From: Streptomyces antibioticus
GTDB lineage: Bacteria; Actinomycetota; Actinomycetes; Streptomycetales; Streptomycetaceae
DNA: 64,000 bases
Assembly (NCBI RefSeq): GCF_002019855.1
Contig: NZ_CM007717.1
Location: forward strand, 3,040,645 to 3,104,644
Direction: 5' to 3'
In this document: positions 35,185-45,600 of the stretch, one piece after another
Layout of the letters: each line of letters starts with the position of its first letter
How positions within the stretch are numbered: position 1 is the first letter of the stretch
Program-made: the position numbers and the translations under genes
The notes under the pieces: model-generated
Seen by the model: only the letters and a program-made list of their open reading frames with translations
Told to the model about the DNA's origin: nothing
Databases searched by the model: none

Positions 35185-36747
35185 TCACACCCTGCGGACA
35201 CCGGGTTTCCCGTCCGTCACCCGCAGCCTCGCGAGCGTGCGCGCGGTCGCATGCGGTTTCAGGACGGTGTCCACGACCCGTACCCGCGCGTCGACGGCGT
35301 CCTCGCGGACGTCGAAGAGGTGGTAGCCGCAGTGGGCGTCGATCAGCTTCCAGTGCGGGTTGTCGGCCTTCAGCGGGTCCCACTGGGCGTGGAAGGCGGC
35401 CTGGTCCCGGTCGCCGCCGCTGGAGACCGAGGTGCCGACGAACTCGGCGCCGACGGCCCGGGAGGCGGGGTCGGCGAAGTCGCGCTTCAGATCGCTGATC
35501 ATCGTCAGATGCCGGTCGCCGCTGAGGACGACGGGGTTGCGGACCCGGGCCAGCTCGCCGAGCAGCGCGTTGCGCTCGGCCTGGTAGCCGTCCCAGGCGT
35601 CGTAGTACCAGCGCTTGCCCGGGCCGGGCAGCAGATCGGTCTCGGCCATCATGATCTGGGAGGCGATCAGGTTCCAGCGGGTGCCCGAGCCGTGCAGCGA
35701 GTCGAGCAGCCAGCGCTTCTGCCGGGCGCCGAGCATGGTGCGCCCGGGCTCCTGGGCGCCCTCCTGGCTCACCGCCTGGTCGCTGCGGTACTGCCGGGTG
35801 TCCAGCACGTTCAGCATGGCGAGCTGCCCGAACCGGAATCTGCGGTACATCTGGATGTGCGGACCGTTCGGGATCTGCGCCGCCCTCACCGGCATGTGCT
35901 CGTAGTACGCCTGGTAGGCCGCGGTCAGCCGGGCAGTGAAGGCGTCGTGCGGCTGGCTGCCCGGGTCCTGCGGGATCTCGCCGGCGAAGTCGTTGTCCAC
36001 CTCGTGGTCGTCGAAGGTGACCACCCAGGGGGCGTGGGCGTGCATCCGCTGGAGATCGGGGTCGGTGCGGTACTGCGCGTACCGGTTGCGGTACTGGGTG
36101 AGCGTGTACGGCTCCCCGCGGCCCTCGTGCCGGCGCACGGCCGTCGCGGAGGGTGCCGACTCGTAGACGTAGTCCCCGACGAAGACGACGACGTCCGGGT
36201 CCTGGGCGTACATGTCGGCGTACGGGGTGAAGTGGCCGTGCTGCCAGTTCTGGCAGGAGGCGAGCGCGATCCGCACCGGGGACTGGATACCGAGGGGCAG
36301 GGGCGCGGTGCGGGTGCGGCCCACCCGGGAAAGCTGGCCGCCGGCCCGGAAGCGGTACCAGTGGACACGGCCGGGGCGCAGTCCCCGTACATCCACATGG
36401 ACGCTGTGCCCGTACTCGGGCCGGGCCTGGGCGACGCCCCGGCGGACCACGGTGCTGAAGCGGGAGTCGATGGCGACCTCCCACTCGACCGGCACGGTCC
36501 GGTGGGGCATGCCGCCGCCGTTCAGCGGGTCGGGGGCCAGCCGGGTCCAGAGCACGACCCCGTCGTGCAGCGGGTCGCCGGATGCCACGCCGAGCGTGAA
36601 CAGGCCGTCGGGCAGCGGGGTTTCGGCGGCGCGGGCGGTGGCGGGCAGCCAGAGCTGGGCGGAGGCGGCGGCACCGAGCACGGCGGCACCGGTGGTGAGC
36701 AGACGGCGGCGGTCGGGGGACGCGGTGCGGTTCGATCCGGCGGCCAT
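35185..36747 (-). CDS. phoD: Secreted PhoD-like alkaline phosphatase/phosphodiesterase
   Basis: 520 residues. The Tat signal PDRRRLLTTGAAVLGAAAS (about 11-29) ends near ATARAAET. A PhoD N-terminal sheet domain (FTLGVASGDPLHDGVVLWTRL) precedes the metallophosphoesterase domain with LASCQNWQHG, VFVGDYVYES, FDDHEVDNDF and LSGDRHLTMI, the metal ligands. PhoD enzymes cleave phosphodiesters, including teichoic acids, and are exported folded. Export next to polymer-synthesis genes suggests turnover of the same polymer or phosphate scavenging. ATG 36747. Upstream, GTTCACC touches the start and TTGCGTC (36760-36766) pairs with GACGCAA (36779-36785); a full PHO box was not found. Confidence 0.93.
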   Translation of the reverse strand: MAAGSNRTASPDRRRLLTTGAAVLGAAASAQLWLPATARAAETPLPDGLFTLGVASGDPLHDGVVLWTRLAPDPLNGGGMPHRTVPVEWEVAIDSRFSTVVRRGVAQARPEYGHSVHVDVRGLRPGRVHWYRFRAGGQLSRVGRTRTAPLPLGIQSPVRIALASCQNWQHGHFTPYADMYAQDPDVVVFVGDYVYESAPSATAVRRHEGRGEPYTLTQYRNRYAQYRTDPDLQRMHAHAPWVVTFDDHEVDNDFAGEIPQDPGSQPHDAFTARLTAAYQAYYEHMPVRAAQIPNGPHIQMYRRFRFGQLAMLNVLDTRQYRSDQAVSQEGAQEPGRTMLGARQKRWLLDSLHGSGTRWNLIASQIMMAETDLLPGPGKRWYYDAWDGYQAERNALLGELARVRNPVVLSGDRHLTMISDLKRDFADPASRAVGAEFVGTSVSSGGDRDQAAFHAQWDPLKADNPHWKLIDAHCGYHLFDVREDAVDARVRVVDTVLKPHATARTLARLRVTDGKPGVRRV

Positions 36748-36860
36748 CGGTGAACTCCCTTGCGTCGCAAGCGACTCGGACGCAAGAAAGGTGGCATGGG
36801 CATCCGGTCAGGGTGCTGAACGCAGAGCCGCGCATACATGACAAGGAAGAGGACATCGGA

Positions 36861-36897
36861 GAAGGACCCGCCGCGGGGGTCCCGCGACGGGTCCTTC
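36861..36897 (-). terminator. Terminator of obg
   Basis: GAAGGACCCG (36861-36870) pairs with CGGGTCCTTC (36888-36897) and encloses a further GC-rich pairing; it starts about 20 bases past the obg stop. Confidence 0.8.
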
Positions 36898-36917
36898 AGT
36901 GCACCGGTGGAGGCGGG

Positions 36918-38354
36918 TCAGAAGGGCTCGAAGCCCTCGAACTCCTGGGCCGCCTCGTCGCGTTCGGCCTGCTTGTCGCGGCGCCGCTGGGTCGCGGGGC
37001 GCGGGGCGTCGAAGCGGTGGTCCTCACCGCGGCGGCCGAGCATCTCGGCGCCGGCCATCACGGTCGGCTCCCAGTCGAAGACGACCGCGTTGTCCTCGGG
37101 ACCGATCGCGACGCCGTCGCCGGCCCGGGCGCCCGCCTTCATCAACTCCTCCTCCACACCGAGGCGGTTGAGCCGGTCGGCGAGATAGCCGACGGCCTCG
37201 TCGTTGTTGAAGTCGGTCTGGCGCACCCAGCGTTCGGGCTTCTCGCCCCGCACCCGGAACAGGCCGTCCTCCTCCAGGGTGACGGTGAACCCGGCGTCGT
37301 CCACGGCCTTGGGCCGGATGACGATCCGGGTCGCCTCCTCCTTGGGCTTGGCCGCCCGCGCCTTCGCGACCAGGTCGGCGAGTGCGAAGGACAGCTCCTT
37401 GAGCCCGGTGTGGGCCACGGCGGACACCTCGAAGACGCGGTAGCCGCGGGCCTCCAGGTCCGGGCGGACCATCTCCGCGAGGTCCTTGCCGTCCGGCACG
37501 TCGATCTTGTTCAGGACGACGATGCGGGGACGGTTGTCGAGGCCGCCGTACTCGCGCAGCTCGGCCTCGATGATGTCGAGGTCGGAGAGGGGGTCGCGGT
37601 CGGACTCCAGGGTCGCGGTGTCCAGGACGTGCACGAGGACGCTGCACCGCTCGACGTGCCGCAGGAACTCCAGGCCGAGGCCCTTGCCCTGGCTGGCGCC
37701 CGGGATGAGCCCGGGGACGTCGGCGATGGTGTAGACGGTGGAGCCCGCGGTGACCACGCCGAGGTTGGGGACGAGGGTGGTGAACGGATAGTCGGCGATC
37801 TTCGGCTTGGCGGCCGAGAGGACCGAGATCAGGGAGGACTTCCCGGCGCTCGGGTATCCGACCAGCGCCACGTCGGCGACGGTCTTCAGCTCCAGCACGA
37901 TGTCCTGGAGGTCGCCCGGCACACCGAGCAGCGCGAAACCGGGCGCCTTGCGGCGGGCGGAGGCGAGCGCGGCGTTGCCCAGACCGCCGCGGCCGCCCTG
38001 GGCGGCGACGAAGGAGGTGCCGTGTCCGACGAGGTCGGCGAGCACGTTGCCGGCCCTGTCCAGGACGACGGTGCCGTCCGGCACGGGCAGCACCAGGTCC
38101 TGGCCGTCCTTGCCGGAGCGGTTGCCGCCCTCGCCCGGCTTGCCGTTGGTGGCCTTGCGGTGCGGGGAGTGGTGGTACTCGAGCAGAGTGGTGACCGACT
38201 GGTCGACGGTGAGGATCACATCGCCGCCGCGGCCGCCGTTGCCCCCGTCGGGGCCGCCGAGCGGCTTGAACTTCTCACGGTGGACGGAGGCACAGCCGTG
38301 ACCTCCGTTACCCGCGGCGACATGCAGTTCGACGCGGTCCACGAAGGTGGTCAT
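36918..38354 (-). CDS. obg: Obg/CgtA GTPase
   Basis: 478 residues. An essential GTPase tied to 50S maturation; in Streptomyces it also affects growth and sporulation onset. The Obg domain comes first ([22 protein letters not shown], with glycine-rich GGRGGDV). The G domain follows with P-loop [11 protein letters not shown] near residue 165, [20 protein letters not shown], then the C-terminal OCT domain ([16 protein letters not shown]). ATG 38354 (MTTFVDRV) with GGAGG about 10 bases upstream. Its own promoter is likely, since a hairpin at 38412-38451 separates it from rpmA. The C-terminal 35 residues are an acidic/basic tail. Confidence 0.97.
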   Translation of the reverse strand: MTTFVDRVELHVAAGNGGHGCASVHREKFKPLGGPDGGNGGRGGDVILTVDQSVTTLLEYHHSPHRKATNGKPGEGGNRSGKDGQDLVLPVPDGTVVLDRAGNVLADLVGHGTSFVAAQGGRGGLGNAALASARRKAPGFALLGVPGDLQDIVLELKTVADVALVGYPSAGKSSLISVLSAAKPKIADYPFTTLVPNLGVVTAGSTVYTIADVPGLIPGASQGKGLGLEFLRHVERCSVLVHVLDTATLESDRDPLSDLDIIEAELREYGGLDNRPRIVVLNKIDVPDGKDLAEMVRPDLEARGYRVFEVSAVAHTGLKELSFALADLVAKARAAKPKEEATRIVIRPKAVDDAGFTVTLEEDGLFRVRGEKPERWVRQTDFNNDEAVGYLADRLNRLGVEEELMKAGARAGDGVAIGPEDNAVVFDWEPTVMAGAEMLGRRGEDHRFDAPRPATQRRRDKQAERDEAAQEFEGFEPF

Positions 38355-38411
38355 GGTGGGTGCCTCCAGCACTGCGAAATGTATGGAACTGTCTCTTGCG
38401 TAACACGCGAA

Positions 38412-38451
38412 AGGCGGACCCGCCTTCCCGGAAGGGAAGTGAGGTCCGCCT
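38412..38451 (-). terminator. Terminator of the rplU-rpmA operon
   Basis: AGGCGGACC (38412-38420) pairs with GGTCCGCCT (38443-38451) and an inner CTTCCC/GGGAAG pairs inside it, forming one long hairpin between rpmA and obg. Confidence 0.8.
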
Positions 38452-38486
38452 CGCGAAGTGTTCGGTCGAGCCGTGAATCAGATGAT

Positions 38487-38741
38487 TCAGGCGACCGGAA
38501 CGATGTTCACGACCTTGCGGCCACGGTGGGTACCGAACTCCACCGCGCCCGGCAGCAGCGCGAACAGCGTGTCGTCGCCGCCACGGCCGACGCCGGCGCC
38601 CGGGTGGAAGTGGGTGCCACGCTGGCGGACCAGGATCTCACCCGCGTTGACGACCTGACCGCCGAAGCGCTTCACGCCGAGCCGCTGGGCATTCGAGTCG
38701 CGACCGTTCCGGGTGGACGATGCGCCCTTCTTGTGTGCCAT
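38487..38741 (-). CDS. rpmA: 50S ribosomal protein L27
   Basis: 84 residues. Its N-terminal arm reaches the peptidyl transferase centre. [20 protein letters not shown] is the L27 start, and [15 protein letters not shown] and [11 protein letters not shown] complete the fold. There is no cleavable extension like that of Firmicutes. It lies 14 bp after rplU in one operon. Confidence 0.98.
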   Translation of the reverse strand: MAHKKGASSTRNGRDSNAQRLGVKRFGGQVVNAGEILVRQRGTHFHPGAGVGRGGDDTLFALLPGAVEFGTHRGRKVVNIVPVA

Positions 38742-38755
38742 GTCTCCTCAGTCCC

Positions 38756-39076
38756 TTACTTCGCAGCCGCGGGGATCTCAGTGACCTTGATCGCCGTGTA
38801 CTGCTGGCGGTGGCCCTGACGACGGCGGTAGCCGGTCTTGTTCTTGTAGCGAAGGATGTCGATCTTCACACCCTTGTGGTGGTCCACGACCTCGGCCTGG
38901 ACCTTGATGCCGGCCAGCACCCACGGGTCGCTGGTCACAGCGTCGCCGTCGACAACGAGCAGGGTCGAGAGCTCGACCGTGTCGCCAACCTTGGCGGTGG
39001 AAATCTTGTCAACCTCAACGATGTCGCCGACAGCAACCTTGTGCTGGCGACCACCGCTGCGCACGATGGCGTACAC
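38756..39076 (-). CDS. rplU: 50S ribosomal protein L21
   Basis: 106 residues. Binds 23S rRNA domain I near L20. [18 protein letters not shown] is the family start, and [23 protein letters not shown] basic residues (here [17 protein letters not shown]) contact RNA. GTG 39076 is used. It is the first gene of the rplU-rpmA pair with a leader of about 120 bases, long enough for control by a ribosomal protein; no known L21 leader motif was recognised. Upstream, the housekeeping order is broken by the toxin and glycan region. Confidence 0.98.
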   Translation of the reverse strand: MYAIVRSGGRQHKVAVGDIVEVDKISTAKVGDTVELSTLLVVDGDAVTSDPWVLAGIKVQAEVVDHHKGVKIDILRYKNKTGYRRRQGHRQQYTAIKVTEIPAAAK

Positions 39077-39202
39077 GCGGATCTCACTCTCTCGCTCGGG
39101 AACGGCACCCCCGCAGTCCAGTCACCCGGGACGAACACGGGCAACCTCTCCCGGTCACCGGGAACCGGCATCCAGGAGGAAGAGGTTTACGGGGATGTGG
39201 CG

Positions 39203-39228
39203 TGCCTAGGAAACACGCCGACGGTCAA
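39203..39228 (-). promoter_or_regulatory. Candidate rplU promoter
   Basis: On the minus strand TTGACC (39223-39228) and TAGGCA (39203-39208) are good HrdB-like hexamers, but the 14-bp spacing is shorter than usual, so the exact boxes are uncertain. Confidence 0.35.
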
Positions 39229-39235
39229 GGCTACG

Positions 39236-39265
39236 GGGCCCGGCTCGATGAATCAAACCGGGCCC
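39236..39265 (-). terminator. Terminator after the candidate immunity gene
   Basis: GGGCCCGG (39236-39243) pairs with CCGGGCCC (39258-39265) around a 14-base loop, 20 bases past the stop of the 124-residue gene and just before the rplU promoter region. It insulates rplU from the toxin unit. Confidence 0.75.
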
Positions 39266-39285
39266 TGCGCACCTGCCTGACCTGC

Positions 39286-39660
39286 CTACCGCTCGGGGTC
39301 GCCGAAGCGGTACAGGCCCACCTCCACGCCGCGCTGCCGGGCGAAGTCGGCGACGCCCTCGACCGCGGCCTTCAGCGCGCCGGCCAGCCGGTCCAGCTCC
39401 GGCACGCGCCGCTCCCGGTCGGGCGCGGCTTCCACCGCCCGCCAGGCGGCGCGGTACGCCTCCTCCAGCGGACCGACCCGCTCGTCGTAGTCGACGATCC
39501 CGTCGAGCGTGAGGCCGGGCCGGCGGCTCCGCGCGGCCAGGTCGAGCTGAGCGGTGACCGAGATCAGGTCGCCCACGAGCTTCACGTGGGCCGCGCCGAT
39601 CTTCCGGCTCAGCAGGATCTCGGCCAGCACGGCGTTGGCGTGCTCCTCACCGTCGAGCAT
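39286..39660 (-). CDS. Candidate immunity protein for the RHS toxin
   Basis: 124 residues, mostly helical and amphipathic (HANAVLAEILLSRKIGAAHVKLVGDLISV, GPLEEAYRAAWRAVEAA, LDRLAGALKAAVEGVADFA). There is no signal peptide, so it acts in the cytoplasm. Its ATG shares one base with the RHS stop (TGATG), so it is translated by coupling straight after the toxin tip, the classic place for an immunity gene. The family is not recognised; the immunity role is inferred from position, size and overlap. A terminator follows at 39236-39265. Confidence 0.75.
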   Translation of the reverse strand: MLDGEEHANAVLAEILLSRKIGAAHVKLVGDLISVTAQLDLAARSRRPGLTLDGIVDYDERVGPLEEAYRAAWRAVEAAPDRERRVPELDRLAGALKAAVEGVADFARQRGVEVGLYRFGDPER

Positions 39661-42600
39661 CAGCCCCCCATCTCTCTCGCCATACGGGCGAGTCTCGCAG
39701 CTCCGGCCCGGCCCGCGGGTATGTCGACCCCGCCCTCCCGCAGAATGCCGACGCAGTACGTCACACAGCTGTTGGAACCGTAGCTGTACGGACCGAGATC
39801 CGCGTTGAGGGACTTGAGCTGGGCCTTGATGGCGCCACGGGCGTTGGGCAGCCGGAACGTGAGCTGCTTGGTGTTCGGCCCCGCCGCCTCGCTCACCACC
39901 TGCGCCGACGTGTCGTAGCCGGTGTAGTCCTCCACGCCCGCGGGGGCGTCGATGACCTGCTCGGTCTCCAGCGGGGCGCGGCCGTCGTCCAGCTCCACCT
40001 TGATCGTGGCGTGCCCGGCGTCGTCGTCCCAGGTGACGGTCGCGGTGCCGTCGCAGTTGTGCACGAGCAGCGGCGTGGCGCCGGCCAGGACGTAGTACGC
40101 GTGGATCCCGGTGATCGTCAGGTCGTGGGTGCGCTGGTGCCGGTCGAAGTGGCGGTTGGCGACCAGTTCGACCTCGGTGCCCGACGGGGTGTGCAGGGTC
40201 ATGCCCGGCTTCAGGTCACCGGCCTTGATCCACGCCTGCTCGGACTCCACCCAGAAGGGGTGCGTGACCGTGGCGACGAGCGTGTCCTTCTGCCCCGAGG
40301 CGACCTTCACCGTCAGGTCCGAGAAGTGCTTGTCGTCCTCGGTGACGATGGTCCCGGCGACCTCGCGGACCGTCGTCTTGGAACTCTTCCGGGCGGTCGT
40401 GACGACCTTGTCGCCCGGCTTCACCTTCTCGATGGGCTTGGTGGTGCCGTCGGCGAGCAGGACCTTCGTGCCGGGCAGGAAGCTGTGGCACTCGGGTTCC
40501 TCAGCGGTCTTCTTGCGTTTCTTGAGGGCCTCGGCCGCCTTCTTCCGGGCGTCCGCCAGTTTGTCCGTGGCCTTGGCGAGCCCGGCTCTGGCCTTGCCGA
40601 CCGCCTTGTTCGCCTTCCAGAGGGACTTGGCCCCGCCGATGAGATCCCCGACCAGGCCGGTGACCCGCTTGGCCAGCTTGATGCCCTTGGCCCAGTTCCA
40701 CGGGGCGCCGTACTTGGCGAGGATCTTGCCGGCCAGGCCGCCCGCGAAGCTGCCCGCGATGTTGAGCAGGGTCTCGCCGCAGGCACCGACGTCACCGGTG
40801 GAGATGCAGTCCAGGGCCGCGTCCACGCCGAGGATGTCCCGGGCGATCTTGACGAGGGCCTTACCCGCCGACTTGATGCGCTGCTTGGCCGCCGACTGCT
40901 GGCCCTGAGCCTGGGTGACGTTCCGGGATGCCTGATCGACGTCCGACTGGGCCTTCTCGGTCTCGGTCTTCGGGAAGTACGGCACACCCCCGCGGCACTC
41001 GATCAACCCCTCCCGGCACTCCGGAATGATCATGCCGCTCGGGTCAGCGTGCGTGACTGGGGAGTTGTTGGCGTACGCGTACCCGTTGATCTGCTGGGGC
41101 TGGGTGTAGTCGATGACCGGGTCGACCGAGATGAACTTGCCGATCGCGGCGTCGTACTCACGCGCCCCGAGATGGATCAGCCCGGTGGAAGCGTCGACGG
41201 TGCCGCCGACGTAGCCCTTCTCCCCCGGCCAGACGCCGGTCTTCGCGCCCCGCTCGACTCCGAAGGGATCGAAGCGGCGCTGACTGACCGCGCCGGTCGC
41301 GGAGTCGATCGCCAGCTCGCCGGTGCCGTGGTGGTCGGAGGCGATGAAGGAGACCTTGCCCGTGGTGCGGACGGCGACGGCCTGCCCGGCGTAGTCGTAG
41401 TACCGGGTCGCCTCCGTCTTGGTGCCGTCGGCCGACAGTTTCAGCTCGGTGCCGGGCAGGTAGACCGTCGTTCCGGTGGGGTCCTTGCGGACGAGCCGGT
41501 TGCCGGAGCCGTCGTAGAGGTACGTCGTCTTCGAGCCGCTCGCCTCGGTGACCTCGCTGAGCTTGCCCTGGTCGTTCCAGAGCAGGTCCTGGGCGTCGCC
41601 TCCGATCGTGCGCCGGGTGGTGTTCCCGGCGTCGTCGTACTCGTACGCCGACTGCCGATCACCGGTGGGCGTCTTCTCCGTGACCTTGGTGACCTGGTGC
41701 GGGCCGTCGCCCTTGACGCCCGCACCGCCGTACTCGTAACCGCGGGTGATGTTCTTCGCCGTGTCGAGGCCGGTGTCGTGGACGGTCTCGGAGACCCGAT
41801 TGCCGATGGCGTCCGTCTCGTACGACTTCCAGTACGGCGCCGGTCCGCCGAGCGCGCTAGTCCCGGCGGCGGAGTCACAGGCTGTGGGACCGCCGCCCTC
41901 CACCGGCACGGTCGAGCCACGAGTACCCGATCCGGCCGCACCGGCCGCGGTGGCGGTCGGCGTCCAGGCGTCCTGGAGCCGCTGCCGGGCGTCGTAGGCG
42001 AAGCACTGCACGTCCGGGACGGCGGAGTTCGCCGTGTCCGCGATAGACAGGACATTGCCCGCCTGGTCGTAGGAGTAACGCGCGTCCTTCGCCGGGGCGG
42101 TGGCGCCGTAGACGTCGGTCACCGAACGGGTCAGCCGGTCGGTGCCCTTCTCGTAGTTGTAGGTCTGCCAGACCTTCTTGCCGCTGCCCGTGGACAGTTC
42201 GAGCTGCTGCACGAGGCTCTTGCCGGAGTACACGGTGTTCGTGACGTACGGCGTGGAGCCCGTCATCGTCATCGGCCGCTGGAGGCCGTCGTAGGTGTAG
42301 GTCAGGGCCTCCGCCGGCAGACCCCCCACCGCGGGCAGACCGGCGCTCTGGACGGTGCCGTCACGGTTGTACGTCGTGGTGTAGACGTGCGTGCCGGCGA
42401 GGGAGCCCTGCGAGGCGGGGATCTGGTAGGCGGTCTTGAGCGGGCGGTAGAACTCGTCCATCGACTGGACGGCGGTGGCGAAGTACTCCGTCGGCGAGAG
42501 GTAGCTCAGGAAGCCGTACGCCTGGCCGAGCCAGCCCGCCTTGTCGTACCGGGTCTCGGTCAGCCTGGTGCCGGTGCCTGCGTCGCCCTGCCAGGTGGAG

Positions 42601-45600
42601 ACCACGCGGCCGAGCTTGTCGTAGACCGTGGACGTCTTCTTGTCACGGCCGTCCCACACGGCGACGGGGCGGTCCAGCTCGTCGTACTCGGTGCGTGACG
42701 TGCCCGCGTCCGGATCGACCGCCTTCCGCTGCCGGCCCAGTTGGTCGTACTCGTAGCGCCACACGTTGTTCTTGGCGTCGGTGACCGTCTCCAGCAGGCC
42801 CCGGGTGGTGTACGTGTACTTCGTGGCGTCGTAGGGCACGCCCACGCCCGGTGCGGAGCCGCGGTAGTGGCGGATCTCCGCGACGTTGCCCTGCCCGTTC
42901 GTGACCGTCGTGGTGGGCACGCCGCCCACCGGCGGGTCGACATGGGTCAGTTCACCGTCGTACGAGGTCTTCGTGCGCCACTGCTCGGCGCCCGAGACCG
43001 CGAAGATCTGGGCCGTCGTGCGGCCCAGGCCGTCGTACTCCAGCAGACTCTGCGCGCCGACCTGGCCGTTGCTGACGAGCAGCAGTTCGTCCGAGGCCGC
43101 GCCGGAGGCGTTGTACGTGGCGTTGGTCTTGCGGACGTTGCCCGTCCCGTCGTACCAGGTGTCCGCGACCATCCGGGTGCCGTCCGGGCCCTCGGTCTGG
43201 ATCTGGCGGGCGCGCAGCATGCTGTCGTAGAGCTGGTACTCGGCGCCGTAGGAGCCGTCGTTCTCGATCTTCTCGGTCTTGATCGAGGTGACCTTGTCCT
43301 TGCGGACGGTGTACCCGTACTTGATGCTCGGCGTCTGCGTGGACGCGCGGTCCGGGAGCCAGACCGAGGTCAGGCGGCCCATCGCGTCGTAGGCGAGGTC
43401 GGTGCGCTTGCCGTTCGGATCGGTCTGGCCCTTGGACATGCCCCAGGCGGGGGCGTAGTCGGTGACGGTCGCGTGGCCGAGGGCGTTGGTGACCGTCGTC
43501 TTCGTCAGCAGACCGTTGGTCTCGGCGTAGACGGTCTTGGTCTCGTCCGTCGTGCCGATCTGCTTGGCGTCCTTCTGCGTCAGCGGACGGCCGTACGCGT
43601 CGTACGTGGTGGCGCCGGTGACCTGGTACGTGCCCGTCGTCCCGTTGTGCGAGGTCAGCCGCTCGGTCTTCGTCGCGTCACCCTTGGTGGGCGCGGCGCC
43701 GAAGGCGAGGTTGTCGTACGAGGTGCGCTCGTCCGCCAGGACCTGTGTCTTGCGGTCCGGCGTGGCCGAGCACTTGACCGACACGGCCTCACTGCGCGCG
43801 GGCAGCGACAGGATGTTCTTCGCCGTGTTGTCCGCGTAGGTGGTGCGGGTGCAGGTGTCGTCCTTGGCGGTGGAGACATCGCCCAGGTCGTCCACCGTCA
43901 GCACCCGGCCGGTGCCGTTGGACGTGTCGTACGACGTCGTGGACTTCGTCTCCAGCCAACTGCCGTCCGACTGGAGGTTGAAGCCGCGGCCGGTCTGGCC
44001 CCGGACGATCACCGCACGGGTGGTGCCCCAACTGCGCGTCTGGGTCGCGGAGTAGTGCTTCCACGGGGTCTGGATGCTCTTGGAGATCAGCTTGGTGCCG
44101 TCGTAGGTGGCGGCTTCGAGCTGGTGCCCCGTGAACTCCTCGTCGTCGGTGTACTCGGCGCCCGTGGAGTCCTTGACCTTCACCGAACGGGTGCCGCCGT
44201 CGGGGTCCTTGTCGCCGTCCATGCCCTGCATGAACGTGTAGTCGACACGGGTCTTCTGGACGTCCGAGGTGCCGCTGGTGACCTTGACCTTGCCGTAGCC
44301 CTGCCAGCCGCCCCAGGTCAGGTACTTGGCGTCGGTGATGCCGTCCGGCTTCGCCTTCCGCCAGGCCGCGTCACCCTGATAGTCGTAGCGGGTGACCATC
44401 GAGTCGCTGCCGCCCGTGCGGTCCGTCTCGATGACCGCGGACACCACGTACTTGTGGAACCAGTCCGTGATCGGCTCGACATAGCCCGGCGGGGCCCACT
44501 TCACCGGATAGCAGCGCTTGGTCGACTCACCCGGCTTGGGCAGGCTCGCCTTCGTGCAGTCGGTGGCCGCGTACGTGACATCGAGTTGCGCGCCCGTCTC
44601 GCTGAGCACCATCGAGAGACGGAAGCGGTGGAACGGCGCGATGTTGTCGCCGATCGCGTCGACCCGGTTGGCGAGCTGCTCGCCGAACAGGTCCACGGAC
44701 GGCAGCTTCACCGCCGGCGTTCCCGCGCGGCCCTCGTGCTCGATCTTCGACAGCCACAGCGTCTTGGAGTCGTCGCCGTTGTCGGTGAAGAGATGTGTGA
44801 ACAGCCACGCGTCCACGTCCGAGTAGGACGTCGCGTCCTTGCGCATCTGCGTCACGACCGAGGTGAGGCGCTTGGTGGTGAAGAACGTCTGCACCGGCGA
44901 CGTGCACTTCGTGCCGGACTTGCACTCCTGGTCGACCGGGACGTCCGGCCACTTCGCGGCGTTCGCCTTCGTGCGCTTGCTCTCCGCACAGTCGAAGTCC
45001 GCGGTGGGCAGGCAGCGTTCGGCCGTGTCGAACACGATCCGCGCCGGCGCCTTCGCCGCGTACACCTGACCGTCACGCTGACCGTAGTCGATCCGCTTCA
45101 GCCAGCCGCCACGGTCGTACGACGTCCCGTTGACGTCCGTCTTGCCGTTCAGGGCATAGAAGTTGGTCTCACGGTCGTAGAAGTAGGACATCACGTTGCC
45201 GTGCGTGTCCTTGACGTAGTCCAGACTCCAGCGCCACGCCTGCTTGCAATGCGCGCTGGTGAAGGTCGAGTTGTAGCAGGGCTCGCCCGAGTCGTCGCCG
45301 AACACGGGGGCGGTCCAGACCGAGTTGGTCTCCTCGTTGCCCGACGCCCAGCCCGGGAGGCGGTTGAGACCGAACCAGTACTCGGTGCCGTCGGACGTGG
45401 TGATCTTCCAGTGCTCGCCCTTGTCGTCGGCGCTGCCCTCGTCGCCGTTCGTGGCACCGGTCAGCCGCTCGACCTTGGAGCCGTCGTCGGAGGACATGTG
45501 CCATTTGCCGGTGGTGTCGTCCTTGACCAGTTCGCCGGCCGAGCCGTTGAGCATGACGGTGGCGTTCTCGAACGCCCAGCATTGCTCACCGGAGTTGTCG

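Noticed and set aside
40066..40500. Intein in the RHS protein
   Set aside because: The Hint domain is followed by a C-terminal tip rather than a split host protein, and sits at the usual RHS toxin cleavage site; it is an autoprocessing Hint domain.
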